Numbered from the stretch's first letter, positions 46,472-57,033 are shown. The stretch is DNA of 64,000 bases from Trichormus sp. M33_DOE_039 (GCA_015296085.1 DVDT01000086.1:1-64000), one strand, 5' to 3'. Program-made: numbers and translations. The notes: generated by a model not told the origin, from the letters alone.

Positions 46472-46816
46472 CGAGTATGATTAAGCTAAAATAAGTTTTT
46501 CTAGAGAAGCTAATTTCTACAGTTGCTAGCACCGATTATGAGGAATTTTTATTTATTACTTTAATAAAAAAATCAGCTAGTTTTAGAAAAAAATGTTACT
46601 TTATTTTGCATTTTTCTATAAATTATTATATACATATAAAATAATTTGGCAGACTCTAAAAGTTTTAAGAGATATATTGAAAGACAGTTGGGGAAAATTT
46701 ATCATCTGGCAACTTTGTTGGCTAAAAAACGTTGAGATTTGGCGTGATTACAGAAATTTTTTTATATAGCCGTTATCAAACTAAAATTTTGTCATGCAAC
46801 GCGATCGCGTTTTGAT
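46472..46816. other. 345-bp AT-rich intergenic gap
   Basis: No gene. AT-rich until a GCGATCGC site 14 bp before the next start. Probably contains the promoter of the large kinase; no terminator hairpin seen after the NACHT remnant. Confidence 0.4.
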
Positions 46817-49800
46817 ATGTCGTCTATGAATCATCACTCACCCCTGACTATCTTACTGATTGATGATTGCGCTGAGGATCGAGAAATATATCGTTGCTGT
46901 TTACAGCGAGATAGCCTGTACACATACCATATCGTAGAGTTTGAGACCATAACAGAGGGAATAGTTTGGTGTCAGCAATACACACCGGATATCATTTTGC
47001 TGGATTATATGTTGCCTGATGGGGATGGACTAGCGTTTCTGGAGCAAGTTAGCCAATATCTGAGCATTAGCCAATGCGTAGTCATCATGCTCACAGGACA
47101 AGGGGATGAATTTGTTGCTGTCCGTGCCATGAAAAGAGGTATCCAGGATTATTTAGTGAAAATGTACCTGACACCAGAAGTATTACAAGGTGCGATTCAT
47201 CATGGTATAGAACGGGTGTGCTTGACTCTAGAGCTAGAACAAAGTCGGCAACAGCAACAATTGATGACCTCGATCGCCTTACGGATTCGTCAGTCACTCC
47301 AGCTAGATGAAATTTTGAGCGTCACAACCACAGAAGTACGCCAGTTTCTCAAGGCAGACCGGGTAGTGATCTATCAATTTCAGCCTGATATGAGTGGAAT
47401 TGTGGTGGCAGAGTCCATACTTCCAGGTTGGACAGTGGCGATGGGAGCGGAAATTCAAGACCAATGCTTTCAAAAGGGGGCGGGAGCAGACTATCACCGC
47501 GGAAAAAAACGGGCGATCAATAATATTTATCAGGCAGACTTCACAAAATGTTATTTACAACTACTAGAGCAATTTGAAGTCCAAGCTTCTTTAATAGTTC
47601 CAATTCTAGTGAACAATCAATTATGGGGATTGTTAATTGCTCACCAATGTACTGCACCTCGGCAATGGCGAACATTTGAACTAGAAGTTTTGGAGAGACT
47701 GGCGGTACAAATAGCGATCGCCATTCAGCAAGCAAGTGCTTATGAGCAAGCCCAGATAGAATTGCGAGAACGACAACGGGTAGAAGCAACTCTCAGAGAA
47801 AGCGAACAACGGTTTCGTCAATTGGCAGACACCGCTCCTGTACTGATTTGGATGTCTGGACTAGATAAACGTTGCCATTACTTCAATAAAACTTGGTTGG
47901 ACTTTACTGGCAAAACCCTAGAACAAGAGGTAGGCGATGGTTGGGCGCAAGGAGTCCATCCCGATGACTTGCCAGATTGTTTAAACACTTATGTCACCGC
48001 TTTTGATAATCGCCAAAAGTTCCAAATGGAATATCGCCTCAAACGTTTTGACGGAGAATATTGTTGGATTTTGGATACAGGCGCGCCCAGGTTGACCAGC
48101 GAAGGAGAGTTTCTTGGCTATATTGGCTCGTGCATAGATATTAGCGAACGCAAGCAAGCAGAACAAGCCCTACAGCAAAATGATGAACGTTTGGCGATGG
48201 CACTAGATGCTGCGGGTATGGGTAATTGGGATTGGAATATTCCTACAGGCGAAATTCACTGGTCGTCTAGCTTGGAAAGATTGTTTGGGATGAATCCAGG
48301 TAGCTTTGATGGCCGGTATGAAACAGTTGTAGCGATGATGCACCCAGATGACCGTGAATCTGTGTTGCAAGCGATTAATCGTGCTGTCAATGAGGGACAG
48401 GAGTACAACATCGAATTTCGATTTGTCAAAGTCGATGGCACACCACGTTGGGCATTGAGTAAAGGACGTGTCTTTTATGACCACAATGGTCATCCTGTCC
48501 GAATGAGTGGTGTTGATGTAGACATTACCGATCGCAAACAAGTGGAAGCTGCTTTCAAATCAAGTGAGGCTCGTTTTCAGACATTCATGAATAATAGTCC
48601 GGCAGCAGCTTGGATTACCGATGAACAAGGTCAGATCATCTATGTCAGCCAAACTTACTTCTGTACCCTGCAACTTCCTGGCAAAACAGTAGAAGATGTG
48701 ATTGGCAAAACAGTTTTTGATGTTTACCCAGCAGAAATTGCCCAGCAGATTGTGGATAATATTCGCCAAGTGGCACAGACTCAGCAAATCCTGAAAACTA
48801 TTGAACAAGTTCCCAAGCGAGACGGTTCACTGGGCAGCTTTTTAGTCTATAAATTCCCTCTACCACAAACGACCGAGCAATTACTGGTCGGCGGCGTTGC
48901 TGTCGATATTACCGACAAAATGCGTGCAGAACAGGCATTGCAACAACTCAATCAAGAACTCGAAGTCAGAGTTGCAGAACGCACAGCCGCTTTACGAGAA
49001 AGTGAAGAACGCTGGCAATTGGCACTGCGAGGCAGTAATGATGGGATTTGGGACAGGAACATCAAAACCAATGAGATTTTCTTCTCAGCGCGTTGGGAAG
49101 AAATGTTGGGCTTTGCCAGTCGTGAACTCAGTCAAAGTCGAGAATCATGGTTAAGCCGGATTCATCCTGAAGATCAAGAACGCATTACAAAAGCGATCGC
49201 TGACCATTTAGCCCACAAAACACCCTTTTTTCAAGAAGAATACCGGGTGAAATGCAAAGATGGCTCTTATATATGGGTATTAGACCGGGGTCAGGGATTG
49301 TGGGATGAAGCAGGCTATCCCATTCGCATGAGTGGCTCGGCAACCGATATTACCAGACGCAAACAGGCTGAGGCTGATTTGTTGGCAGTGTCTAGATTGC
49401 AACAAGCGATTTTAGAATGTACTGATTATGCTATTATCTCCACTAATTCTGAGGGGATTATTCAAACTTTTAACACTGCGGCTCAAAAAATGTTGGGTTA
49501 TACAGCTGATGAAACAATTGGAAAGTTAACATCAGATATATTTCATGACCCAGAAGAACTGAGGCAACAAGCCGAGAGAATAGCACAACAACTAGAGAGA
49601 GATGTTTCACCAGGTAAGGATTTTGCTCTTACCGCAATCCAGCAAGGCAGCCATGAGGAAGAGTGGACTTTCGTTCGTAAAGATGGCTCACGCTTTCCTG
49701 TTTCCTTGTCGGTTAAACCTCTGTGCAATTCCGCAGGAGAAATTATCGGAGGGGTAGGCATTGCTAAAAATATCACGCAGCAAAAACAGCTGGAAGCTCA

Positions 49801-51655
49801 ACTAATCAAAAATGCAGCTAACCTAGCTGCTGCTCAACGGATTGCTCATGTAGGTAGTTGGGAATTTGACTTGCAAACCAGAGAGATCACTTGGTCGGAA
49901 GAAGTTTTTCGCATCTTTGGCCGTGATCCAAATTCTGGCACACCTAGCTATGAAGAATTACTTCAGTCTATCCATGCAGAGGATCGGGAGCATTTTGATT
50001 TTGTTGTTCAGCAAGCAATTACTGTTGGCAACTCCTATCAACAAGACTATAGGTCTTATCGCACAGATGGCAGTTTGTGCTATCTGCTAGGAAGAGGCGA
50101 AGCTATATTAGATACCAATGGCAAACCTATCCGCTTAGTCGGTATTGTCCAGGATATTACCGAACGCCAACAAGTAGAAGCTGCTCTACGCCAGAGCGAA
50201 CACCGCTATGCCACTTTAGCAGAAGCCACCCCAGTGGCGATTCTGCGGTTTGATACAGACGGAAATTGCATTTATGTGAATGAACGTTGGTCAGAAATGA
50301 CGGGTAGACCAACGCAAGCAGCATTAGGTAAGGGTTGGATGGAGGCTTTACACCCAGAAGACCGCGATCATTTGGTATTTCAATTTTGTTGCTTGCAATT
50401 TACCCAGTGGATAGAGAACTTGCAGCCAGAGAATCGCACTCACCTGTTGATGGAATGGTCTCGCTCCTTTAAAGTTGGCGGATTATTTTGCAGCGAAGGT
50501 AGGTTGGTACATTCAGATGGAAATATTATTTGGGTGTACTGTCAAGCTCTACCTGAAACTGACCCCAGTGGCGCGATTATTGGTCATGTTGGCACTTTGA
50601 CCGATATCAGCGATCGCAAACAAGTGGAATTAGAAGTTATTCATCATCGGGATTTACGAGAGGCCATTTTTAATGAATCAGCTGATGCGATTTTCTTAGT
50701 AGACCCTAAGACCCAATTAATTTTCGACTGCAATCGCCGTGCAGTGGAGTTGTTTGAAGTCGCAAGCAAGCAAGAATTACTCAACATTGAGGGTAACACG
50801 CTGCAACGTCAAAAATTTACCAGCCAAGAAGCAGCAGAAATTACCCAGCAACTGCATCAAAAATCGTTTTGGAGTCAGGAAGTTGAATATTTAACCCGCA
50901 AAGGAAATGTATTTTGGGGTAATTTAGCTGCCAAACAAATTACCGTAGCAGGGAAAGAGATTAACTTAGTGCGAGTGACTGATATTACCGAACAGCAAGC
51001 TGCACGGAGTGAACGCAAACAAGCCATCGAACAAATTCAGCGATCGCTAGAAGAGAAAGAAACATTACTGAAAGAAATTCACCATCGTGTGAAAAACAAC
51101 CTGCAAATTATCTCTAGCTTGTTGAGGATGCAAACTAGACGTTCTAATGATCAGGCTACTTTAATACTGTTTCAAGAATCTCAAAATCGTGTGCAATCAA
51201 TGGCATTAATTCATGAACACCTATATCAGTCACCAGATATTTCTCAAATCGACTTTGGCGATTACATCCGCAGTTTGACAGATAATTTGTTTCGTTGCTA
51301 TGGAGTTAATCAAAGAAGGATTACTCTGAATATAGAAACTAGTGGTATCAAATTAACACTTGATAATGCGATTCCCTGTGGACTGATCATTAATGAACTA
51401 GTTTCTAATTGTTTGAAGTACGCCTTTCCAGAAAAACAACAGGGCAGTATTACAATTTGCTTGGAAGAAATCCCACAAAATCAATTAATTCTGATTGTGC
51501 AAGATAGTGGTGTTGGTATTCCTGAAACCTTAAATTGGGAGAGTACCAACTCTTTAGGCTTAAGAATTGTGAAAAACCTAGTGAGACAAATCAAAGGCAA
51601 TATTTTTTTAAAGAGCGATCGCGGTACTAGCTTCTACATTTATTTTGCTCAATGA
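46817..51655 (+). CDS. giant multi-sensor histidine kinase, REC-GAF-PAS8-HisKA_2
   Basis: 1612 residues, no transmembrane segments. The receiver at about 8-130 is intact (IDDC, Asp63 in LLDYMLPDGDG, Lys in YLVKMYL). The phytochrome-like GAF at about 150-320 has Cys245-Tyr246 at the bilin-cysteine position, with Tyr where His is usual. Eight PAS domains (about 328-1400) each end in an IGxxxDITxRKQ-type motif, with a short coiled coil near 700-725. HisKA_2 has His1422 (EIHHRVKNNLQ), followed by HATPase (NELVSNCLKYAF, DSGVGIP, SLGLRIVKNL). The last PAS plus kinase core is a close copy of that in the kinase at 38418. A NACHT gene follows. Confidence 0.92.
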   Translation: MSSMNHHSPLTILLIDDCAEDREIYRCCLQRDSLYTYHIVEFETITEGIVWCQQYTPDIILLDYMLPDGDGLAFLEQVSQYLSISQCVVIMLTGQGDEFVAVRAMKRGIQDYLVKMYLTPEVLQGAIHHGIERVCLTLELEQSRQQQQLMTSIALRIRQSLQLDEILSVTTTEVRQFLKADRVVIYQFQPDMSGIVVAESILPGWTVAMGAEIQDQCFQKGAGADYHRGKKRAINNIYQADFTKCYLQLLEQFEVQASLIVPILVNNQLWGLLIAHQCTAPRQWRTFELEVLERLAVQIAIAIQQASAYEQAQIELRERQRVEATLRESEQRFRQLADTAPVLIWMSGLDKRCHYFNKTWLDFTGKTLEQEVGDGWAQGVHPDDLPDCLNTYVTAFDNRQKFQMEYRLKRFDGEYCWILDTGAPRLTSEGEFLGYIGSCIDISERKQAEQALQQNDERLAMALDAAGMGNWDWNIPTGEIHWSSSLERLFGMNPGSFDGRYETVVAMMHPDDRESVLQAINRAVNEGQEYNIEFRFVKVDGTPRWALSKGRVFYDHNGHPVRMSGVDVDITDRKQVEAAFKSSEARFQTFMNNSPAAAWITDEQGQIIYVSQTYFCTLQLPGKTVEDVIGKTVFDVYPAEIAQQIVDNIRQVAQTQQILKTIEQVPKRDGSLGSFLVYKFPLPQTTEQLLVGGVAVDITDKMRAEQALQQLNQELEVRVAERTAALRESEERWQLALRGSNDGIWDRNIKTNEIFFSARWEEMLGFASRELSQSRESWLSRIHPEDQERITKAIADHLAHKTPFFQEEYRVKCKDGSYIWVLDRGQGLWDEAGYPIRMSGSATDITRRKQAEADLLAVSRLQQAILECTDYAIISTNSEGIIQTFNTAAQKMLGYTADETIGKLTSDIFHDPEELRQQAERIAQQLERDVSPGKDFALTAIQQGSHEEEWTFVRKDGSRFPVSLSVKPLCNSAGEIIGGVGIAKNITQQKQLEAQLIKNAANLAAAQRIAHVGSWEFDLQTREITWSEEVFRIFGRDPNSGTPSYEELLQSIHAEDREHFDFVVQQAITVGNSYQQDYRSYRTDGSLCYLLGRGEAILDTNGKPIRLVGIVQDITERQQVEAALRQSEHRYATLAEATPVAILRFDTDGNCIYVNERWSEMTGRPTQAALGKGWMEALHPEDRDHLVFQFCCLQFTQWIENLQPENRTHLLMEWSRSFKVGGLFCSEGRLVHSDGNIIWVYCQALPETDPSGAIIGHVGTLTDISDRKQVELEVIHHRDLREAIFNESADAIFLVDPKTQLIFDCNRRAVELFEVASKQELLNIEGNTLQRQKFTSQEAAEITQQLHQKSFWSQEVEYLTRKGNVFWGNLAAKQITVAGKEINLVRVTDITEQQAARSERKQAIEQIQRSLEEKETLLKEIHHRVKNNLQIISSLLRMQTRRSNDQATLILFQESQNRVQSMALIHEHLYQSPDISQIDFGDYIRSLTDNLFRCYGVNQRRITLNIETSGIKLTLDNAIPCGLIINELVSNCLKYAFPEKQQGSITICLEEIPQNQLILIVQDSGVGIPETLNWESTNSLGLRIVKNLVRQIKGNIFLKSDRGTSFYIYFAQ

Positions 51656-51803
51656 TTAATCTTCACCTGATTTTATTATAGTCGGCGTACTGGAGAGTAT
51701 AATTGACTATGGCAGAGATGATTAAAGAAATTGCTAAATAATTGACAAAAATAGGAAATTAAAACAAATAGACTGAATTATCCATATTTTAATTTCTAAT
51801 CTG

Positions 51804-53894
51804 ATGACGGGAATAGAACCTTGGGCAATATCAGTTGTTGGTGGTTTAGCAGTGCCTCTTTTTCAGTCAATTTCTACCACTCTCAGCTCATTTAGCGGGA
51901 TGATGGATGGCAAACTTAGGGAAAGAATTTATGCGGCCTCAAGACAATATGAAAGAAAGTACCAAAAACGGCACGGTATTCTCCAAGTATTAGGAATGCG
52001 TAAACCCATCAAATTGAATTCAGTCTACACAGCAGTACAGTTTTTAAATTATAAATCCCTTCAAAGTTTTGAATCTATCGATGATTTAGAAAAAGGCTTT
52101 CGAGAAGCTCAAAGCCGGAGATTTCAATCTCAATATTCACCGAGACAAGCAGGTATTGAAGTTGCTAATAATGAGCAATATTTGATGGTACTTGGTGAAC
52201 CCGGTACTGGCAAATCTACATTTTTACGCCATTTGGGAATAGAAGTTTTAAAGGGTACAAGAAACCAGTTTATACATAGATGTATACCTGTATTTATCGA
52301 GTTAAAAAAATTAGTATCTGGCGATATTAGTATAGAGAAGCTAATTGAGGAAGAATTCAAAATTTGTAACTTTCCCTCACCAGATAAATTTAGAGAAAAA
52401 GCCTTAGAAGAAGGTAAACTACTGATTTTATTCGATGCCATAGATGAAATACCCCATGATAATTTATGTCATGCTATTAACCAAATCCAAAATTTTGTTG
52501 ATATGTATGATACAAATCGCTTTATCATTTCATGCCGTACAGCAGCTTATCAAAGTAGCTTACGTGGCTTTAGTAATGTTATTATGGCAGACTTTGATGA
52601 TAGTCAAATTCAGTATTTTATTTCTAGTTGGTTTGAATCAGAAGTAGATAAACAAGCAAAGACAGGTGATAAATGCTGGGAAGTACTTCAAAAACCAGAA
52701 AATTTTGCAGCCAAAGAGTTGGCGCACACACCTTTATTACTGACATTTCTGTGTTCAGTATATGATAGTTCCCAGAAATTTCCTGATAATCGCAGTGTAC
52801 TTTATCAAAAATCCTTACGAATATTTCTAGAGGAATGGGCGGCAGAAAAGCGGGTTTTACGAGATGAAATATATCAAGGATTGCATACAGAATTAGAGGA
52901 AATATTATTATCAAAAATTGCTTATACGGGTTTTGAATCTGACAGGATTTTCTTTTATCAGCGAGATATCGTACAGCAGATAAGAACATTTTTAGCAGGT
53001 AATTTAAATGCACCTCAGCATTTAGATGCTGAAAAAGTCCTGAATGCTATTGCTGTGCAACAAGGGATTTTAGTAAAAAGAGCAGAACATATATTTTCTT
53101 TTTCTCATCTAACACTACAAGAATATTTAACGGCACAATATATTGATGACAATCACCTAGTTGAGCAATTAGTTAACCAACACCTGACAGATAAACGCTG
53201 GAAAGAGGTGTTTTTACTGGTTGCTGGTTTGATGCGTGGTGGTGCAGATAATTTGCTGTTATTAATGGAGAAGGAAGCGCAAAAATACATTAACACACCC
53301 AAATTGCGAGATTTATTAATCTGGGCAGAAAAAATTACCGCTGGTTCACAAGGAGATTATAAACCTGTTGGCAAGCGTACAGTGGCGATCGCCAACGCCA
53401 TTACTATTGCCTACGCCATCCCCAATATCATCGCCTACGCTATCTCTATTGCCAATGCCAACAAAACTACCATTCCGAACGTTCTTGCTTATGCTATCGC
53501 CATAACTAATGCCAATACCTATGCGATCGCAGAAGCTATTCATTACACTAGTGAACTTGAACAATTACAAATTTTTAATCAAGTCAATTTTAAGTTACTC
53601 ATTGACCAACTAGAATACCTGAAAGCTCAAGTTCCTGAATATCAACAGCCAGAGCAACTAGGAAGTCAATTTGCTCAACACTTACAAAAAACTTTACTTA
53701 ATACTTTCAGACTAAACCTCGGCATGATTGAGCTATCTAGAAATGAATGGCAGACACTAGAAAGTTATCTCTATATAAATGACCTGATCATTAAGTGCAA
53801 GCAAGCAGCTGTGCTGGTTTCTCCCCAAACATGGAACGCAATTGAGGCGAGGATGTTGTTGGTTCAGGATATTGAGTCAACAATAGGGAAATGA
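51804..53894 (+). CDS. NACHT NTPase (NLR-like), complete
   Basis: 696 residues. The N-terminal helical region (about 1-120) differs from the HTH start of the first NACHT protein. NACHT begins near 125, with Walker A LGEPGTGKST (Lys137) and Walker B ILFDAIDE (Asp211-Glu215), then a winged-helix part ending FSHLTLQEYLTAQY. About 525-590 is a striking Ala/Ile/Asn/Tyr repeat (VAIANAITIAYAIPNIIAYA). The C-terminal helical domain runs to the end (QTWNAIEARMLLV). It lies 148 bp after the giant kinase on the same strand. Bacterial NACHT proteins include anti-phage STAND ATPases; whether this is defence or regulation is open. Confidence 0.9.
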   Translation: MTGIEPWAISVVGGLAVPLFQSISTTLSSFSGMMDGKLRERIYAASRQYERKYQKRHGILQVLGMRKPIKLNSVYTAVQFLNYKSLQSFESIDDLEKGFREAQSRRFQSQYSPRQAGIEVANNEQYLMVLGEPGTGKSTFLRHLGIEVLKGTRNQFIHRCIPVFIELKKLVSGDISIEKLIEEEFKICNFPSPDKFREKALEEGKLLILFDAIDEIPHDNLCHAINQIQNFVDMYDTNRFIISCRTAAYQSSLRGFSNVIMADFDDSQIQYFISSWFESEVDKQAKTGDKCWEVLQKPENFAAKELAHTPLLLTFLCSVYDSSQKFPDNRSVLYQKSLRIFLEEWAAEKRVLRDEIYQGLHTELEEILLSKIAYTGFESDRIFFYQRDIVQQIRTFLAGNLNAPQHLDAEKVLNAIAVQQGILVKRAEHIFSFSHLTLQEYLTAQYIDDNHLVEQLVNQHLTDKRWKEVFLLVAGLMRGGADNLLLLMEKEAQKYINTPKLRDLLIWAEKITAGSQGDYKPVGKRTVAIANAITIAYAIPNIIAYAISIANANKTTIPNVLAYAIAITNANTYAIAEAIHYTSELEQLQIFNQVNFKLLIDQLEYLKAQVPEYQQPEQLGSQFAQHLQKTLLNTFRLNLGMIELSRNEWQTLESYLYINDLIIKCKQAAVLVSPQTWNAIEARMLLVQDIESTIGK

Positions 53895-54659
53895 AATACG
53901 CTCGGACAAATCTGGCTTCCGCAAAATTTAACTGATTAAAATCCGGCAGAGGATTTGTTAGCAATGGAAGTACCAAGTCAGATATTATTTCAGATTTGCA
54001 ACCCGCCTATGAACGGCAGTGTACAGAATCTATGTTGCGTAGATTGGTGATGTGAGAAATTTCGCAGAAGTGGCGGATAAGGACAAGACGCAACAGGTTA
54101 GAGGAGAAAAATGAGAGGTTTTTGTATTCTTGGCAAGAAAATTTTTCCTGGCGTGTCTAGTTTAAAACAGGAACTATCAAGGTAAAAACTAAAACGTTCT
54201 CGTTTGAAACAGGAACTGTCACAGTTAAAGCTAAAACGTTCTCATTTAAAACAGGAACTGTCAAGGTAAAAACTAAAATGTTCTCGTTTGAAATAGAAAC
54301 TGTCACAGTTAAAACTAAAATGTTCTCGTTTGAAACAGGAACTGTCACAGTTAAAACTAAAATATTCTCGTTGCCAACAAAAATTGCCAAGCTCAACGCC
54401 CTTCTGCCTTTCTTCACAACTCAAAGCGTGGCATGATTCTCTTAATCCTAGTTGCCTGATTTAGAATTGCTGAGTGTTTTATTAAAAAGCGTGCGGTACA
54501 TTAGGCGATAAATGTCAGTTAGAGCAACTGTACTGTGCGATAGTTGAGCATTTAAGTCATGCACCTAAGCAGCGATCGCACCTGTATAATCTCCAAAACC
54601 AAACTAAGCATGATCTAGTGTAGTTATGTACTTCCTAAATTGATCAATCAGCAATTTAT
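53895..54659. other. 765-bp gap with possible gene debris and a minisatellite
   Basis: Contains the 42-bp tandem repeat at 54161-54370. The 54000-54120 part reads in pieces like a charged, coiled-coil tail (for example RTRRNRLEEKNERF) broken by stops, so a decayed gene is possible, but I cannot name it. The final 200 bp before the carotenoid oxygenase contains a GCGATCGC site and the likely promoter. Confidence 0.4.
54161..54370. repeat. 42-bp tandem repeat (minisatellite), five units
   Basis: Units start at 54161, 54203, 54245, 54287 and 54329, all exactly 42 bp, consensus TTTGAAACAGGAACTGTCAC then AGTTAAAACTAAAATGTTCTCG. Units 1 and 3 share a CAAGGTAAAA variant, and 2, 4 and 5 a CACAGTTAAA variant. 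On the plus strand one frame reads as a coiled-coil-like LKQELSQLKLKRSR repeat interrupted by TAA codons in units 1, 3 and 4. On the minus strand two frames stay open only because of the repeat. Confidence 0.92.
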
Positions 54660-56075
54660 ATGCAGACACTTAATAAACAGTCAACTAAAAGAGCTTGGGC
54701 AGGTGCAATCATTGAGCCTGCAAAAGAATTTCCCCTGACTCAATTGCCAATTATCTCCGGTAAAATCCCCCCAGGTTTGCGTGGTACACTCTACCGCAAT
54801 GGTGCAGCCAGATTAGAACGGGGTGGTATGCGCGTTGGACATTGGTTTGATGGTGATGGGGCAATTCTCGCCGTCAATTTTACGGATGCAGGTGCTAGTG
54901 CTGTTTATCGCTACGTGCAGACTACAGGCTATCAAGCCGAAACCGCAGCAGGGAAATTTTTGTATGGTAATTATGGCATGACTGCACCTGGTGCGATTTG
55001 GAATCAATGGCGCAGACCGGTAAAACATGCTGCTAATACCTCAGTGTTAGCCTTACCTGATAAACTCCTAGCATTGTGGGAAGGTAACAACCCCTATGCC
55101 CTCGATCTCAAAACTTTAGAAACTCAAGGTTTAGATAATTTAGGCGGTCTAGACCCCGCTTTACCTTATTCAGCCCATCCTAAAGTTGACCCCCACACAG
55201 GGGAAATTTTCAACTTTGGCATTACGCCCAGTCTCAATGCCATCCTGAATATTTATAAGAGTGACTATACTGGCAAAATCCTCCAAAAAGCTAAGTTTAC
55301 TTTGGAAGGCTTCCCAGTAATTCATGATTTTGTTCTGGCTGGGCAGTATCTCATCTTTTTTGCGCCACCAGTGCAGATAAAAGTTCTGCCTGTGCTTTTT
55401 GGGTTTGGTACTTACAGCGACGCAATGAAATGGCAACCCGAATTAGGTACAGAAATTTTAGTGTTTGACCGCGAGACATTAACCTTAGTTAGTCGCGGTA
55501 AAACAGAAGCTTGGTATCAATGGCACTTCGCTAACGGTTATGTTGATGCTAGTGGTACGGTAATTATAGATTTTGCTCGTTATCAAGACTTTCAAACCAA
55601 CCAATATCTCAGGGAAGTTGCCGCAGGCGAGACTCATACTCTGGCTGAGACGACCTTCACAAGAGTGCAACTGCAACCCCAAACAGGTAAAGTCACAGCA
55701 ATTGAAACATTATTAGACCGTACTTGTGAATTTCCTCTTGTTCCTAAACCCAATGTAGGGCAAGCTTCCCATTACACCTATATGTCCATAGCTCGCCCAG
55801 GGACAGATATCAGTCAAGAAATATTAAACGCGATCGCTCGCTTCGATCACAAGACCCAAACTCTGACTGAAGCCAACCCAGGAGAAAATTGCTATCCTTG
55901 CGAACCTATTCCTGTGGAAGATTGGGTGTTAACGGTGGTATATGACGGTAATTCTCATCGTAGCGAAATTTGGATATATGATTGCGATCGCCTAGACCAA
56001 GAACCAGTCTGCAAACTTGAATTACCCAGCGTCATTCCCCACAGTTTCCACGGAACTTGGAAAAGTCAGCATTAA
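54660..56075 (+). CDS. carotenoid cleavage oxygenase (RPE65/CCD family)
   Basis: 471 residues. Non-haem iron enzyme that splits carotenoids or apocarotenoids with oxygen. The four iron-binding histidines are visible: His173 (YSAHPKVDP), His222 (VIHDFVL), His289 (WHFANGY) and His464 (PHSFHGTW), in the usual spacing. The N-terminal GxxPPGLRGTLYRNG and HWFDGDG motifs are typical. Length is normal for cyanobacterial carotenoid oxygenases. The exact substrate (full carotenoid or apocarotenal) cannot be told. Confidence 0.93.
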   Translation: MQTLNKQSTKRAWAGAIIEPAKEFPLTQLPIISGKIPPGLRGTLYRNGAARLERGGMRVGHWFDGDGAILAVNFTDAGASAVYRYVQTTGYQAETAAGKFLYGNYGMTAPGAIWNQWRRPVKHAANTSVLALPDKLLALWEGNNPYALDLKTLETQGLDNLGGLDPALPYSAHPKVDPHTGEIFNFGITPSLNAILNIYKSDYTGKILQKAKFTLEGFPVIHDFVLAGQYLIFFAPPVQIKVLPVLFGFGTYSDAMKWQPELGTEILVFDRETLTLVSRGKTEAWYQWHFANGYVDASGTVIIDFARYQDFQTNQYLREVAAGETHTLAETTFTRVQLQPQTGKVTAIETLLDRTCEFPLVPKPNVGQASHYTYMSIARPGTDISQEILNAIARFDHKTQTLTEANPGENCYPCEPIPVEDWVLTVVYDGNSHRSEIWIYDCDRLDQEPVCKLELPSVIPHSFHGTWKSQH

Positions 56076-56358
56076 AAAGTAGAGGAAGGAATTTTCATCA
56101 GCAGATATTACTTTCAACAAGTAATATTTGCTGATTTTTTCATGCTGATTTGCCAGAGAATGGCAACAAGTTTTAATAACTTAAATTTATCAATTCAACA
56201 AAAAAGAATATTTGCTTTGATTAATAGTTCAACCATAATATTGAGTTCATCAACAGTCTAGCTTAACTTTTGAAGAATAAAATCCAGTTTTTGATTGATA
56301 GCGATCGCCTCAATCATCTTCTGAAGAAATTGTGCTGAATTATTGTGGACAAAGATAT

Positions 56359-57033
56359 ATGAGTTGGCTAATTGGTACATTAATTATTGGAATATCCGCA
56401 GCTTTTGCCACTACTTTTGATGACAATCTCTATTTGACAGCTTTCTTTGGTAAAGTGAATCATGTTTTTCGTCCCAAGCATATTATTCTTGGTGAATTTA
56501 TAGGATTTACTGCCTTAGTTATCGCTAGTTTGCCAGGATTTTTCGGCGGATTAGTGCTGCCAGAAGCATGGATTGGATTGCTAGGTATTTTGCCAATAAT
56601 TATTGGTATCAGCCATTTCCTCAATCGAGATAATGACGAAGATAGCGTACAATCTGTAGCATTTGAACTTGGTAATGCAGGTAAATCTCAGCATCATCAA
56701 AAATCCTTATTGGCAACTCTCAGAGACCCAAAAACCTACCGTGTTTCTGCCGTAACCATTGCCAATGGAGGAAACAATATCGGTATTTATGTACCTTTAT
56801 TTGCCAGTAGTAGTCTCCCCAGTCTCACCGTTATTTTGTGTGTTTGTTATTTCACTGTGGGGTTTTGGTGTTTTCTTTCATATAATTTGACTCGCAATCC
56901 CCTGATGACCCCTGTTCTCACCCGTTATGGTCGGAGAGTCTTTCCTTTTGTACTAATCTACTTGGGATTAGCCATAATCATCAAAAGTGGCACTTATCAA
57001 CTTTTTCCTAGCTTCGCAATGCTTTTCAATTAA
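56359..57033 (+). CDS. CadD-like cadmium resistance/transport protein
   Basis: About 224 residues from the ATG at 56359; a GTG at 56332 gives nine more. It has six hydrophobic segments and the family start IGISAAFATTFDDNLYLTAFF, with DD in the first membrane helix, plus YRVSAVTIANGGNNIGIYVPLFA later, as in CadD-type proteins. These are linked to cadmium resistance in Gram-positive bacteria; substrate in cyanobacteria is unproven. It has no metalloregulator next to it. Confidence 0.8.
   Translation: MSWLIGTLIIGISAAFATTFDDNLYLTAFFGKVNHVFRPKHIILGEFIGFTALVIASLPGFFGGLVLPEAWIGLLGILPIIIGISHFLNRDNDEDSVQSVAFELGNAGKSQHHQKSLLATLRDPKTYRVSAVTIANGGNNIGIYVPLFASSSLPSLTVILCVCYFTVGFWCFLSYNLTRNPLMTPVLTRYGRRVFPFVLIYLGLAIIIKSGTYQLFPSFAMLFN

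Noticed and set aside
54157-54417. CRISPR array
   Set aside because: The 42-bp units abut directly with no unique spacers, so it is a simple tandem repeat.
54157-54424. Minus-strand frames of 60 and 86 codons over the minisatellite
   Set aside because: They are open only because the repeat unit is a multiple of three; the translated repeats look artificial and no ribosome binding site is seen.
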